Shown here: one piece after another, positions 22,446-41,800 of the stretch | Position numbering within the stretch: the first letter of the stretch is position 1 | How the letters are laid out: every line of letters begins with the position of its first letter | DNA from: Diploscapter coronatus | Taxonomy: Eukaryota > Nematoda > Chromadorea > Rhabditida > Rhabditidae | DNA: 64,000 nucleotides | Assembly (NCBI GenBank): GCA_964036155.1 | Contig: OZ038422.1 | Span: 83,165,201 to 83,229,200, forward strand | Direction: 5' to 3' | Notes under the pieces: model-generated | Database searches by the model: none | The model's input: the letters and a program-made list of their open reading frames with translations, nothing else | Told to the model about the DNA's origin: nothing | Made by a program: the position numbers and the translations under genes

Positions 22446-23372
22446 AATATGGAGTTTATATTAGTTGTGTTGATTCTGAAAATGAAGAATACGAACGCGA
22501 TAATATATAGACTTAGAATCACTTATTTGTATTGATTATTGTCGAGTATTCTACAAATACAGAGCCTAAGAAACATTGAAAAACCACTTTTCGCGCTATT
22601 TTCTCACTTGTCAGGCTATTATTCTCTTCTCAAAATCCATTTGTCACGCTATTTTGTCTCAAATGATGATCAGAAAATACCTAAAATATGAAAATAACCG
22701 AGAAAATCAACTTAGCATTTAGAGTAGCGTTCTAAAAAAATCCTAATTTTGATGATTTCAGATTAAATACAACCTCACTACTGACTGTTAAAATCAATTA
22801 TATCGAAGCTTACAATAAGTCATGCAAGAAGATAAAAGATGATTACGTCTCGAACTGTGCAATCATCTTTACTTTCAACCTTCGGATTATGATCGTCATT
22901 GTCTTGAGCTATTCCGGTTCATATTCGTCTAGGTTTCGTTCACCAATGCACTAATTTACGCTGTGTTGGCAGGCCGTGCACCAAGGTGATTACAAATTGT
23001 GTCCAATTTCCTCCGCTCGGACTTCAGTTCTAAATTTTCTTTGTCATTTTTATATGAAATAATAATGTTATATCTTTTCTACGAAATCAGTAAGAAAGAA
23101 GAGTTCCAACAGTTAGCACTGGAGCGCATTTGCATCACTTAGAAATTTTGAAATTCATTTGATTTGGCCCAAGATTCTGCTGTTTTATTTGACTCCTTTA
23201 ATTTCTTCGAAACTGACAAGAAGTTTCGAATTGCGTTTGATGGTACATTTTAAATTTGCCAATTGATCAGAAAAATTCATTTTTATCAACTTCATATCCA
23301 TCCAAATTCAGTCCTTATCATGTCCGTATGAAATTTTTAAATTCGCAATTTTCCCTAATTTTTAGTGTCTGA
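22446..23372. other. Divergent promoter region
   Basis: About 930 bp between the F-box-like gene (minus) and the NO66 gene (plus). No exon-like sequence is seen. TTTTTAG seven bases before the NO66 ATG is a likely SL trans-splice or 5' UTR acceptor. Confidence 0.5.
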
Positions 23373-30202
<6,830 letters not shown>

Positions 30203-30384
30203 ATTGGGGAATGAAGCAGGTTAGAATTCATTTTAAAAAAATATTCGAAAATTTTAAAGCGGGTAAATTCTCCATCAAGTTGGGGTAGGATAAATTATCA
30301 AGACCTTTCGAGATTTGTTTTTTGAAGATGAAGAAAAACATCAACTTGGCATTTTTGCTTCGTCTCAATAATTTCTATTTTCAG

Positions 30385-30447
30385 GGTGCAACAACAAACC
30401 CAAACTGAGTATCCATTTCCCCAGTTCCACTTTCGAACTCTGCCCCG
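30385..30447 (+). other. Exon-like block downstream of NO66
   Basis: TTTTCAG acceptor, 63 bases open in one frame (VQQQTQTEYPFPQF...), then a CG/GTAATT donor. The last NO66 exon also has a possible donor after its stop codon (AAGCAG/GTTAGA). It may be a 3' UTR exon of NO66 or a piece of another transcript. Confidence 0.35.
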
Positions 30448-32639
30448 GTAATTTCACTTGACTATTCTGCTCTCAAATATAATTTTATCAGTACTTTTTT
30501 TTTGGAATATTTTCAACCATGAAATATTCACTTCTTTTCTTCTTGTAGCATCAACTTTTACTCTAAAACTTCTGATTCTTTCTTTTCAATAAGGTTTTTT
30601 TTCTAAATTTTAGGTCATTTGAGTAGGAATTAGAAAAATTTGTTACATTTTGTCGTATCTTATGCAAGGATTCTGGATTTTTCTTAAAATTTCGAAGAAT
30701 TTTCTTTCTGCATTCGATATGGCAAAGCGAATGGATTGTTGAGTTGATTTGAGATTTTTATTGTTTTTTTCTTCTGAATCCCTTTTCTGATTTGGGGATC
30801 TTCTAAATTTCTAAATGAATTTTCAGACAATTGCACTGAGTTTAGAGATTTTCATGCAAATGCCTGAAAAAAATTCCGTTCTGGTTGATTTTATCCGATG
30901 ATTTCTTTATTCTTCTATTCATGTGGTTTTATCTCGAGTGCTTTTATCATCTGCCTTCTGATTGATTTTAGAGATGATGTTTGAAGGATTTAATTTAAAT
31001 TTGAAGCAGAGAAGAATAAAATGATAATTTTTTCTTGGAACTATTTTAATAGCGAAGCACGACAATTGGAATTTTTATCAAAACTTCCCTTTGGAAAATT
31101 TCCACTTAATTTAAAGCAGTTCTTTCTTTACGCATGCATTTGAATCGAGTAAGATGAAGACGATAATATTTTCTACATAAATACCTTGTAGTGCATAACC
31201 GATTAGATTATTACTTGTTCAAAACAAAACAGGCATTTTTCAATAGCGACTTTATTCAAGAACGAAAACAGCACTGATAAATCAAGTCTAATCACGAAAA
31301 GTCAAAATTAGCACGACTGACAAAATGATTTTATGATTTGTAACGATTCTGGCATTATCTTCAAAATCCAGAATTATCACAAGTCATGAACAATTTTGGT
31401 ATCTTCATACCAAGATTTAGGCAAATCATTGGGTGATTTGCTCAAAAATACTGATAAAAACATGTTCTGGCTAAGAATAGCTTAAAAACTCGATGGGCAT
31501 CGAAAAATTGTTCAATGCCTTCATTTACACACAAAAAAAAATAAAGTGAGACGAGATTTCCTGAATTCTATTCACTTGTAACATGTTTTAGGAATACTGT
31601 GTGGAATGTTTTGCTAATCAAAATCCCTGGACTGATAGTAAGATAGTAAAATGTTGGTTAAGTAAAGGTAGATTAGGTTATTACTCAAAGTTTTAGCCTC
31701 AAGGCCTAATAAAGATGTAAAGTTGATAAAGCGGTCTTCACTAGGTCTTGAAGTTATAAATCATCGTAATACCTGAAACGAATGAGATTCTAGAAAGCAT
31801 TCTAGATACTATGCAACAAAATAATGGTGATTATGAATTATGGACAATCTGGAAAAGTAGGTGCAATAGTTGCATCGTTGCATACAGAATAGTAATAAAT
31901 GGGAATCATCTTTTCCTTTATAAATACTATGTTATTTAGCATGCAACGATGCTGCGATGCGCGACTACTTTTCGAAATTTCCGAATTATGATAATAAGAG
32001 AATAATTATATTGCAATTAGTTTGCCTGAACTATTGGACATCGTTTTAGGGTAAGGAATGATTGCTCAAGTGGGAGAGTGATGCTCGTATCGGAAAACTG
32101 ACATTAAGGTATTTCGATATTAGCACTAAAGCGCGCAACCGCGTAATTTCACAACAAAGTGGGTAAAATAAGTGAACGAAAAATGAGAGGTTTTTAGAAA
32201 GTTCAATCAATTTAGATAGCAAATTTCATTGATAAAAGAATAGCATTGGGTGAACCTCCAAAGAAGCTTAATAATAGATATTGCCTCATCAATAATACAA
32301 TTTTACCGGTGAATCGTAATTGTAGACATTCGAATTTCTCTTTACGATTCACAGACAAATTCTACGCCCAATTACAACATTTTCGGATAAAAATCTAAGA
32401 AATAAGGCAACAAATCAAAAAACTCAAAGGCAGAATAGGAGATAATTTAGCACTTTTGTGGTAAAAGGCCTTTGGGAATAAAAATTTACACGATTTTGTT
32501 AAAGTGAAGGTAGTTGTTTCAGAGTGATAATCTCATTTTCATAACTGTGTTGGGAATGTACTCTAACTGATTAGATGGGAAATGGAGTCGATGCTACCTG
32601 GTTATTTCTGGGTTTGCCTGAGAAATGAAATGGACGAGT
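30448..32639. other. Convergent intergenic region
   Basis: About 2.2 kb of AT-rich DNA between the 3' ends of NO66 and the zinc-finger gene, with stops in all frames. No repeat or RNA gene is recognised. Confidence 0.5.
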
Positions 32640-34995
32640 TCAGCCCATGAGACATTTCTTCTTGAACAACAACGAGGCAATCGCGTCCACCGATTTGCGT
32701 TTCTTCTGAAAATGTCACTATTGATATGCAAATGCTGGATTTTCGTCAACAAATTACGAATTTGGACGATTTCCAAATTATCGTGAAGAAATGAAAATTC
32801 TTACCGGGATAGTTTCCATGTGTTCATTGGACTCGTCAATAGGAGTGCTTTCCTTGGAGCAGTCGGAAGGAGCAGGAGATGAGTCGGTCTCGGTCACCTG
32901 AAGGAAATAATCATACAACGAAATGCTAGATGTTGTTAAAATATCAGTAAGAATACATTTAAAGAGGTGATCAGCTCAAAACAATATAATTTTCGGACTA
33001 TCTGATTGGTCTCATAAAGTCCACTAAAATTGCTTACATCTTCTCCAGATCCAATTCCCGATTCCGGTCCACTGCATAGCGTTTCGGTTTCAGTCTTCAC
33101 AAGCAGTTCACCGAAAGGATTCTGAAAATATCACGGAATTGAAGAAAACATAAAAATAAGTGAACTCTACCTTCTTCTGCAAGGCGCTTTCGGTCTGAAA
33201 CGAATCGACTTTCTCCTGGTTGAGTTGGTTGAAATTCGAAAGGAGAGAGTCCAGGTTGGAGGTGGTTGGTTTCTGAAAACAAACCTATTAAAATAATGAT
33301 TATTTGCTTATTTTGTCGGTTCAATAAAGTGATATACGTGTTAGGCATTCATAGCTGAAACTCAAAAATTCACCAACCTGTTGATATTTGACCTCCGACT
33401 GCATTGTAATATGTTCATTGTCATCGACCTGCAGATCCTCTTCCTCCTCGCCGATGGCCTCGTCCCTCAGACTCGCAGTCCCACTTCCCCCGCCCTTCTG
33501 CATCTGCATTGCAGACGTCGAGGCAGAGCTCTGACCCATCGCGGCTGCCTGCTGCTGTTGCTGCTAAATCGAAAATTTTAGAGGCGTTTACGAACAATGA
33601 AATATTGTATTTTTTGCAAAGTTTTATGATCAATGGGAATGGTTAGTGATAACTACAAATAGAGATAAACGAGAAGGAAGATTGCCAAACCTGGAGCAGA
33701 GGAATGAGTCCCGGATTGTTCATGAGGAAATTCGTCAGCCACTCGGTCGGATTCGAGGTCATCGCGCTTGGAGTGATCAGGTTCTGAATTAATTCTCGTT
33801 TAATTCTTCAAAGAACAAAATTTCATCATTAAAGAAGTCTTCGGGGTATCGTCCATTTTTAAAATGTGATTTCAGTACGACATCAGAAAATGTTTACAAA
33901 GTATCAAGAAATAACTTACGACATTAGCCTTCTGAATCTGAGCGAGGAAGTTTATCATGGCCGCAATTCCATTAGCCTGACTCTGTCCCTGAGCCTGTGC
34001 CAGTCCCCCCTCACTCTTGCCCGTCTCGGCCTGCTGATTGGCCACTTCCTTTGCAGGTGTCGTCTTCTTTTTGGCTGCAACCGACTGGCGCACTTTCGGA
34101 GAGGGCGTTCCGCTCGAAAAGTGACGCTCCTCGCCACGCAGTTCCGCCTGAGACAGGGAACCTGCAAAGTAAAATATGAATTTCATGGACGAAAATATCC
34201 TTCAATGAATTTTGGACTCGCTTATATTTGCATTCCAACTTCAAGAAATTTGTTTAGATCAGAGAATTATCAACACAAACCTGGCGGTCTGTTGCTGATA
34301 GCGATTGCCTTCGCCTCTCCCGGCTGGCCCGTGCGCTGCATGCTGTTGTTGTGGGCGTGGAGCTCCTTCTTGTCGGGAAAAGTCCAATTGCAGCAGCCTG
34401 AAAAGATGCTCATTAATTAGGAAAATGGAACATTTTACAAACCGCAAGTGAAGACGCGATTGATACCGTGGAAGATGGACATGTGTCTGCGGACCGTATC
34501 GTTGTCTGCAAATTGTTTTTCTTCGAACTATCATTTTTCGTAATTTGTTTTAGATGCTCAGAAATGCAAATATTTTCATTAAAGAAAGTCGTATACAAAA
34601 GTGGAGCGGTTAGAATTTTCTCTTTTACGTACAATTTCTTTGTGATTTTAAATAGTAACATTTCAGGTTGTTTTTAATCATGGATCAATGTTCTTCAGAA
34701 GATATGATAGAGATGCTTACAAGGAATCTTCTGCTCGCAAATCTGACAGATCTGATCGTCCCCGTGGAAGTTGAGACGGTGCCGATTGAGTGATGCGGCG
34801 TGGCAGAACGTCTTCCCACAGTGGCCACACAGGAATTCACCTGCAAAGTGAGTTTATTGATTTTTGCCAAAACTACTAAAGAAAACTTTAGAAAAAAAAT
34901 CCTCTTCTTCGATTTGGGATTTAAATTTTTTTAGAAAACTGATTCATACCCTTCAGATCGGGTCTCTTCAGTTCATTCTCCGGACGGTACGGCAT
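32640..34995 (-). CDS. C2H2 zinc-finger transcription-factor-like protein (403 residues from this Met)
   Basis: Eleven exons (first acceptor at 35027, last exon 32705-32640) close in phase. From the Met at 34995: MPYRPENELKRPDLKGEF, then finger 1 (C-x2-C-x12-H-x4-H, FLCGHCGKTF), finger 2 (C-x2-C-x12-H-x4-H, ICQICEQ...HMSIFH) and a third partial finger (TCGCCNWTFPDKKELHAH) without a clear last ligand. A long low-complexity region follows: Ala/Gln-rich, a QQQQQ run, acidic EEEEDLQVDD, Ser/Thr-rich, and a final basic patch KKRKSV and FKKKCLMG that could be a nuclear localisation signal. I infer a nuclear regulator. The upstream exon may begin further 5', since its sequence stays open to an acceptor at 35027. 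The specific orthologue is not recognised. Confidence 0.75.
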
Positions 34996-37900
34996 CTTTC
35001 CTTCTTCAAATCCTCTCCAACTGTCGCCTGAAACAAAGATACGATAATTCTTTGCAATTTCAAACAAAATACGAACGAACGAACGATAATGATGATGCTC
35101 GAAAGGAATGATAAGAGGTGATGGTTGGTTTCTCATCAGAAAAGTAAAGCTTTTGAACGAGAAAAAATGTTTTGATGGGAAAGGAAAATTAATAAGAAAG
35201 GGAAAATGAATGGAATGAAACGGCTTCTGCTTGAAACTCGATCAAATTGGTCGATGCCATAGGGAAACAATCATTGCTTGGTTGTCAGATCAAATTGGCA
35301 TTGCCAACTTTTCATTTTATAGTTTGAACAAGACGTCATCTCTACCCGCAAAATAGAATGTTGCATTTTGAACAAGTAGAATATTCATGCTCTCTCAAAT
35401 AAAATGTCAAAAGGAAAAATTCAGATAGAATTTCTAAACATGAAAATCAAAGTCTTTTTAAACTCAAAAATGCGAAGCATGGAATTTTTTAGACGATTTT
35501 GAATCGAGCGTAATTTTAGGAGAATCCAAAAACTAAAGCAGAATACGAGCGAAAAGCAATCGCAAAGCAGAAAGCAGTATTGGTTTGGTGTTCATAACAA
35601 GAGTCTATGTCAACAGTACGGTATGTTTTGAAGCAGGCATGTCGAAATGAAAAGCAAGGAGGCAGAGCGATAAAGCCTGCATGACATGACAAAATGCACT
35701 GCTTCCTTTCCGAGTGAGAAATGAGAAAAACAAGCCCATTCTTGGGAACGCAGAAGACAAAAAAGTCGAATGATAACGATAAGAATGTGAATGAAGGTGG
35801 AGTGAACACACGAATAAGCAGAGGGGTGTTCAATTTTCATGCTCAAAGTTGAAAACAGGCGAAAATTAGAAAAAGTGAAATTTTTGCAAGGAAAAGGAAG
35901 CAGAATTGATAGTGCAAAATGCGCGCCCATTTGTCAAAAATCGCAATGAATTGACCTCGCAAAAGCAGAGAGAAAGGGAGAGAGAGCTTGCAAAGTAGCT
36001 TCTTTGTCAATTCCACTTGTTGCTGCATGTTCCTTATTAGGAGAAATAGGATAAAATTGCCAAGATATCCAACAAAAAACCACTGGTTTTAGAGCTTATG
36101 ATCGGATAGATCACCTCATAAAAGTATTCTGTCAGACAGCTAAATTTATGGATTCTAAATGAGCATTTTTTAAAATAAAAATTGAACTTTCCAAGAAGCC
36201 AAATTGGTCGAATTTCCTTCTATAGAATGCATAGATTAGAGTAAGATAAATGATATTTCTTCTGATAAAAAGCTGAAGGACGTTCAACTGGCAGCAACAA
36301 CAGGAAAATGGGTACAAAGATGGATAATTGGTAGGGAAAAGATTGAAAGTGCAGTACAGAAAAGGGATTAGAATGGTATCTAGAGAATGGCCTTGTGGAG
36401 GCAGAGCCAAGGATTCCCTCCTCTACCTATCCGAAATGAGGATTGCAGCTATAAACGGATTTGAAATATTCCCTCTTTCTGCCTCTGATCCTGTGATTGG
36501 AAAGCAGAAAGCAGAGATGGCGCCATTTTCGGCCTACTTTTTACTTGGAGACTCCCTCCCTTTGCACTCACTCCAAATGCCCTTTAATGGCTCGACAACG
36601 GCTTTAGATAACACAGCTTCCACATTGCTAGGTACTGTGGCGAGGAATTTATAGCTTGCAAAGGCATAGATTTGGAGTTTAAATGTCGGAAAAGAGTTCC
36701 AATTCAGATAGCTTTTCAAGGATGAGAATCAGTTGGAAGCAATGTATGAAAGTATCTAATACCGACACTTCATCTCGATCTGATTCATTGTCAGTATAAA
36801 AAATCAATCCAGAAATTTTTGTTTAAAATATGAATTATGAAAGCCCGAGAAAGTATTGTTAAATTGAGGTAGAAGTACTTTCATCTGCCTGCTAGTTTGT
36901 AGATTACGAAATGTATGAGTTTGGATGAACAAGTAGTCGAGACTGCAATGCAGAGAGAGGCTTACTGGGGGCTACAGCAATTTGAAATCACAGAGTTGTG
37001 TGAGAGAACTGTAGTTGAGAAGGGAGGAGAGGGGAGAGATGGGTCCGACCTTGGCTTGTAATCGCCTTCTGGGTTGCTTGATGCTTTGCTTTGCTTACTG
37101 CCTGACTGCTGACAGTTCAAGCAAAGACCTTCAAGCACAGTCTCTCCTTCCCCTCTCTGTTCTCTCCTCCAAATCGCTTAGGCTCGCGCGGTCATTTCAT
37201 TGTCAACTAGCATCAGCACAGGCAAAATACGCAGGATTAAAATCGGAAATTCTATAAAAAAAAATTTTTTGGGAAACCAAATTCAGGATAGTAAAATGTG
37301 AAATTCTTGAAAATGATATACAATGCCTCAGAAAAACCTGATCTTCATTTACTGTATCTAAATTTAAGCGAAGTTCCACTCTTGGAGTTATTAAAAAAAA
37401 ACTAAGATTAGATAGAACCTTTCATTCTACAGCCAAAACCAGCTACTGAATTTGATGAGCTTCAGAACTAGGCACTTGCGGTTGAAATTGAGTGAAATGA
37501 CAGAGGATAGATTGGAAAGTGGAAAGTATCGAGAGCAGAGAGGATTACGGGCTTATAAATTGCCAGCTCGAATTCTAGATCGACTGCCAATAAGCATCGA
37601 TATTTCCCCTAGCCATAAATGTACTTTTCGCAAATTCTCATCATTACAGAGAGACACAGTAATTAGCATTGAAATTTGATCAGTTACAGTTAATGGATCT
37701 CAAACAATGCAGGCGCTTCCTTTGCTAGTTTGAGTCGTATCGTACCTAATTATTGTGTGAGATGATTAGAGAAAGATGGAGCATGAGAAATTGATATTCT
37801 GGGGAAGCAGGATATTTATAAATTAGCACAAAATAGAACATTTTAAATGGCTCTACAAAAATTTCTCCATCAAACTTTTGTGCGGAATAATTTATTGCCC

Positions 37901-38820
37901 TCCGATGATGCATAGCTGCATAGTGTGCAGATTGTTAGGCAGCTTTAAGGTGAACTGTCTATTCACACTGACAATTGTGGGCCGCATTGGGTCTATGCTT
38001 TCCTCTCCTTCCCTTCTTCCTTACCATTTCAGGTTCTTTTGTTGTCTATCCTTAGACCGAATGAGTAACACTCTCCCTGCTCTGCCTCAAAGCTCTTTCC
38101 TTTTCTTCGCCTTCCAAACAGTCTTTTTTCCTTTCTTTAGAAAAGAGCTCCTTCATCTGGGCTCTGAATAATCAAATCGAATATTATTTATAACACACGT
38201 TTGGAAGACCACAGATTCTGCATTCAAATAGGTTGCAAGTAGAATTTTTCAAAAGAAAAGTTTGAATTCTTAGGAAAAAATAAGCCAATTTCGAAGTCCG
38301 ATTATAATGTTTATCTTAAAAGCTGAAGAAAGTTGTGTTAACCCTCGCTATTTTAGGCAAATTTTAGCGCTTCTTTCATTCGAGAGACAGTAAACATGCA
38401 GAGCTTTTCATGGCTGCCGATAAGCCCTCTTTCGCCATTTCCCTTATCGCTAACATTGATATTTCCACGCAATGTCATTGTACGGGACTCTTGGTTCGTT
38501 ACAAATGATGGTTGCTGATAAAACTTATCAGTGAAGGAATATCGCTTTCCAAAGTGTTTCGCAATTTTAACTTTACGAAGATCCATATTATAGAAATCTA
38601 GCTAAAAATGAAAATTTCATTTTAAAAGTGTCATAAAATCGCAAAATAATCGTTCTTCTGTGACGACCTCATTTTTTGTGGAAAAAAGTCCCTAAGCTAC
38701 TGCGGCACTGTTCGCTTTTCCACTCGAAAATACTGAAATCAACTCGAACCCGACCCTTGCCTCTTCTTCTCCTGCCTTGTCAAGCCCCGCAAAATACAGT
38801 CACTCTGCTGTCCCTGCTTA

Positions 38821-38871
38821 CTTCCACCCCTCTGCCCCCTTTCCCCTTCCCCTTTCCATTCCCATTTTCTA
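38821..38871. repeat. Polypyrimidine tract
   Basis: About 50 bases almost free of purines on the plus strand (runs of CCCC, TTTCC). Such tracts can form triplex DNA or bind GAGA-type factors. It lies in the gene-poor region upstream of the zinc-finger gene. Confidence 0.6.
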
Positions 38872-41800
38872 CTTTTCATGATTCTTTTTCCCTGAAATCT
38901 CGCATTTTCGCGGCCTATTTTCCCGCGACCCTTTCAATTTTTCAACTCCTCTCCGCAGCCCCGACAACGAGTTTTGTGAAAAGCAAAAAGAGAAGCCTAA
39001 AATCGAATCAGAGGTGGTACTGTGCTTTGGCGAGAGACTATAGGAAGCGAAGAAGCGAAAAGAAAGATGAGAAAACAAGATAGAAAGGAGAACCGAGAGA
39101 GCACACAGATCAGAGAGCAGCAGAAGTGGAACCCAAATTGACAGAGATTGTGATGAACTAGGAGAATCAGACAGATCTAATGATGTAATAAAGGACAGAA
39201 ATAGTATGGATGAGTTAGAGCGTACAGAAAAGACAAACACAAACTGAAGTGACTTCCCTAAATGGAGAAGGGGAGGAGGAAGGCTGGCTGGCAATGCGCG
39301 AAGAATTACAAGTACAAGGCAAATCAAACAAGCAAATAAGGAGAAGGAGCCGTTTGAAATTTGGCCGAAGCTTTTCTATTCCCAAACGAAATGTGACAAT
39401 TTGAGAAGAGCAAATAATTTTGGGAAATCTTCGATATTTTCGCAGGGAATTCGAAATGAACTGAAACAATGCGCAGATATGGTGGTATTTGATAGAGAAC
39501 CACTGAAAATACTGTGCAGCTGCAAGAAGTGCAGGGAGGCTATGAATGGGAAGGGAGTGGAAGAATACAAAAGGAACTTCGATGGGGAGTCGAATGGAAC
39601 TGAAAATAGACAGATATGGACATTTAAATATCATCAGTGAATAAGAGAGTTATGAGATTTTGAAAGATATACAGACTCTTATATTTTCATTGACTTATTT
39701 GAATAAATAACAACAATTGAAAAAAGGATGTCTTAAATATGATAATAAAACGTCGTGAATAAACCATTCTGTCAAAATAGCGATACTCAGAAAGAATATA
39801 TATATATATGATGAGATATTTCATGAGTTCAGCTTCATTCAAAAATGCGCGTGAAAATTCACAGTTATCCCCCGTGCATTTATGCGTTTTGGATCGCTCG
39901 ATTTGGGAAAAGCATCATTGACACTTTGTGGAAAAATCTCATAAAGGTGCATATGCCAATTGGAAGAGAATGCAGAAAGCAGAAAAGCTGATTTGCTCAT
40001 AAAGGGGGAGTAGAAAGAGAAAAACTTTTAGGCATGGGAAAACCACGAAAAGCTTGCGCGCATTCGGATAGAATCATTCAATATCTGTCTGCGAAAAAAT
40101 ATGAAATAGCTAAAAAGTAAACTAGAACTATGAATTTGGTTGGCAATAATAACGAAGGAAAAGATTCGAAGATCAAGAATTATGATGTGAACAGTCCACA
40201 ATTCATAATAAATCATCGCTGGAATTCACGAGATGGTGAAAAACGTGAAAAATGAATGAAAATTCAAACGTAAATCAAATATCGAGAGAATGAGAATAAC
40301 CAGGAGCAAGAGTAAAATAAATGAATAAGACAGGTAAATGAATGTCCAAAGACAAAAAGATAAAAGAAGTTGGCTTCTCATATTCTTTCTTCTCAACTTT
40401 TTCTTCCTTCCTCCTTTCATCCCTGCATTCGTCATTCTGTTTCTCTTTTTCTCGACCGCAAAAGCAACACTGACATTTCGATTCGGCAAAGGTTACTGTG
40501 GCATCTAGCTGCCTAGCTGCAGAGGAAGGACAGAGCATTGAACCTTGGACGTAGGAGCATCGAAGACATCAAAAATAGAAGATTTGAATTTGGATACATG
40601 ACAAGAAGGCAACTTGAAGATATTAGAATATCGAAACAAAATATGATGGAGAAATCTGGGATTTTTTTAAATTTCAGTTTTTCAATTTGAATTCTTGACA
40701 AAAATGTCTGAATTTTTTAATAAAAATTTCAAGCACTCGAATCGCCTAAATGAAAATTGCGAAAGATTAATTTCCAACCCTACAGGCAGGCGGCTTTATA
40801 AGGATTCCAAAGCTGTTGAATAATTGAGGAGTCTGTAAGGAAGAAGAGAAAGAGAATACGAAATGAGGAGAGCACAAAGGAGCAGATTATGTGACTGTTT
40901 TGGAAGCAGAGCTGACCGTGCTAAATAACGTTTAGGGGGAAGATGAGAGAGTGGAGGAATTTTAGAGAGGAGAGGGAAGCAGAAAGGGATGAAAAATGAA
41001 GGAAATAAGGAAGGAGGAGAAAACGACAGTAAAGGTCGGATGTACAAAAGGAGAGGCTTTGTCAAGGGGCAAAGAAGCAACGCATGGGATGGGCTTCCGT
41101 CCTATATATTAAAAAGAGCTTCATGCCACTCACTATTGATTCAAACGGTCAAGATTTTAAAATTACCATATTTAGAAATGCCAACATTAGATTGAGTTCT
41201 AGGGTGATCAATTTCAGATGTGATTAGAAATTCCAAGACTCGAGGGGTTGATGAATTGAGACATTCAAAATTACGAGATATTCGTCGGCGATTTGACATG
41301 ATCAAAGAAAAGACGATACATATCGAAAATCAGCGGTTTGAATAATTCACGTTACTAACAAAACGACGATTTCCGTAAATAAACAATGCATAGAAGATAA
41401 ATTGATGAGAATAACGAAACAACCATGAGAATCCGATAGAATTTGAATCGTACAGTAGAAATTCTGGAAGAAAAGGAAGGACTACCACCAAAGAATAGAT
41501 CAAGCTCGATAAGCGATATATGGTCAGTAATAAAAATAGCTAGAAAAAGGAGGAAGAGGAGGAGGAAAAAGATAGAGCCATGAAAGGAGAATGGAAGAAT
41601 GAAGGTGCAAGCTGTGACCTGGGAAGCAGATAAGATCGACAGGAATGAGAAAGGAGAAGGATCGAAGAGAAAGAAGAAATGAGAAGGACCAAAGGCATTT
41701 GCATATGAGCTGCACAGGTAATCTGACTGACTAGAGCTCGAAGCAGAGTGGAAGAATGCATGGCAAGGAGGACATTATTGATTTACAGTCAAGCTTGTTG

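Noticed and set aside
33866..34420. 184-codon plus-strand frame
   Set aside because: It is antisense to well-supported exons of the zinc-finger gene.
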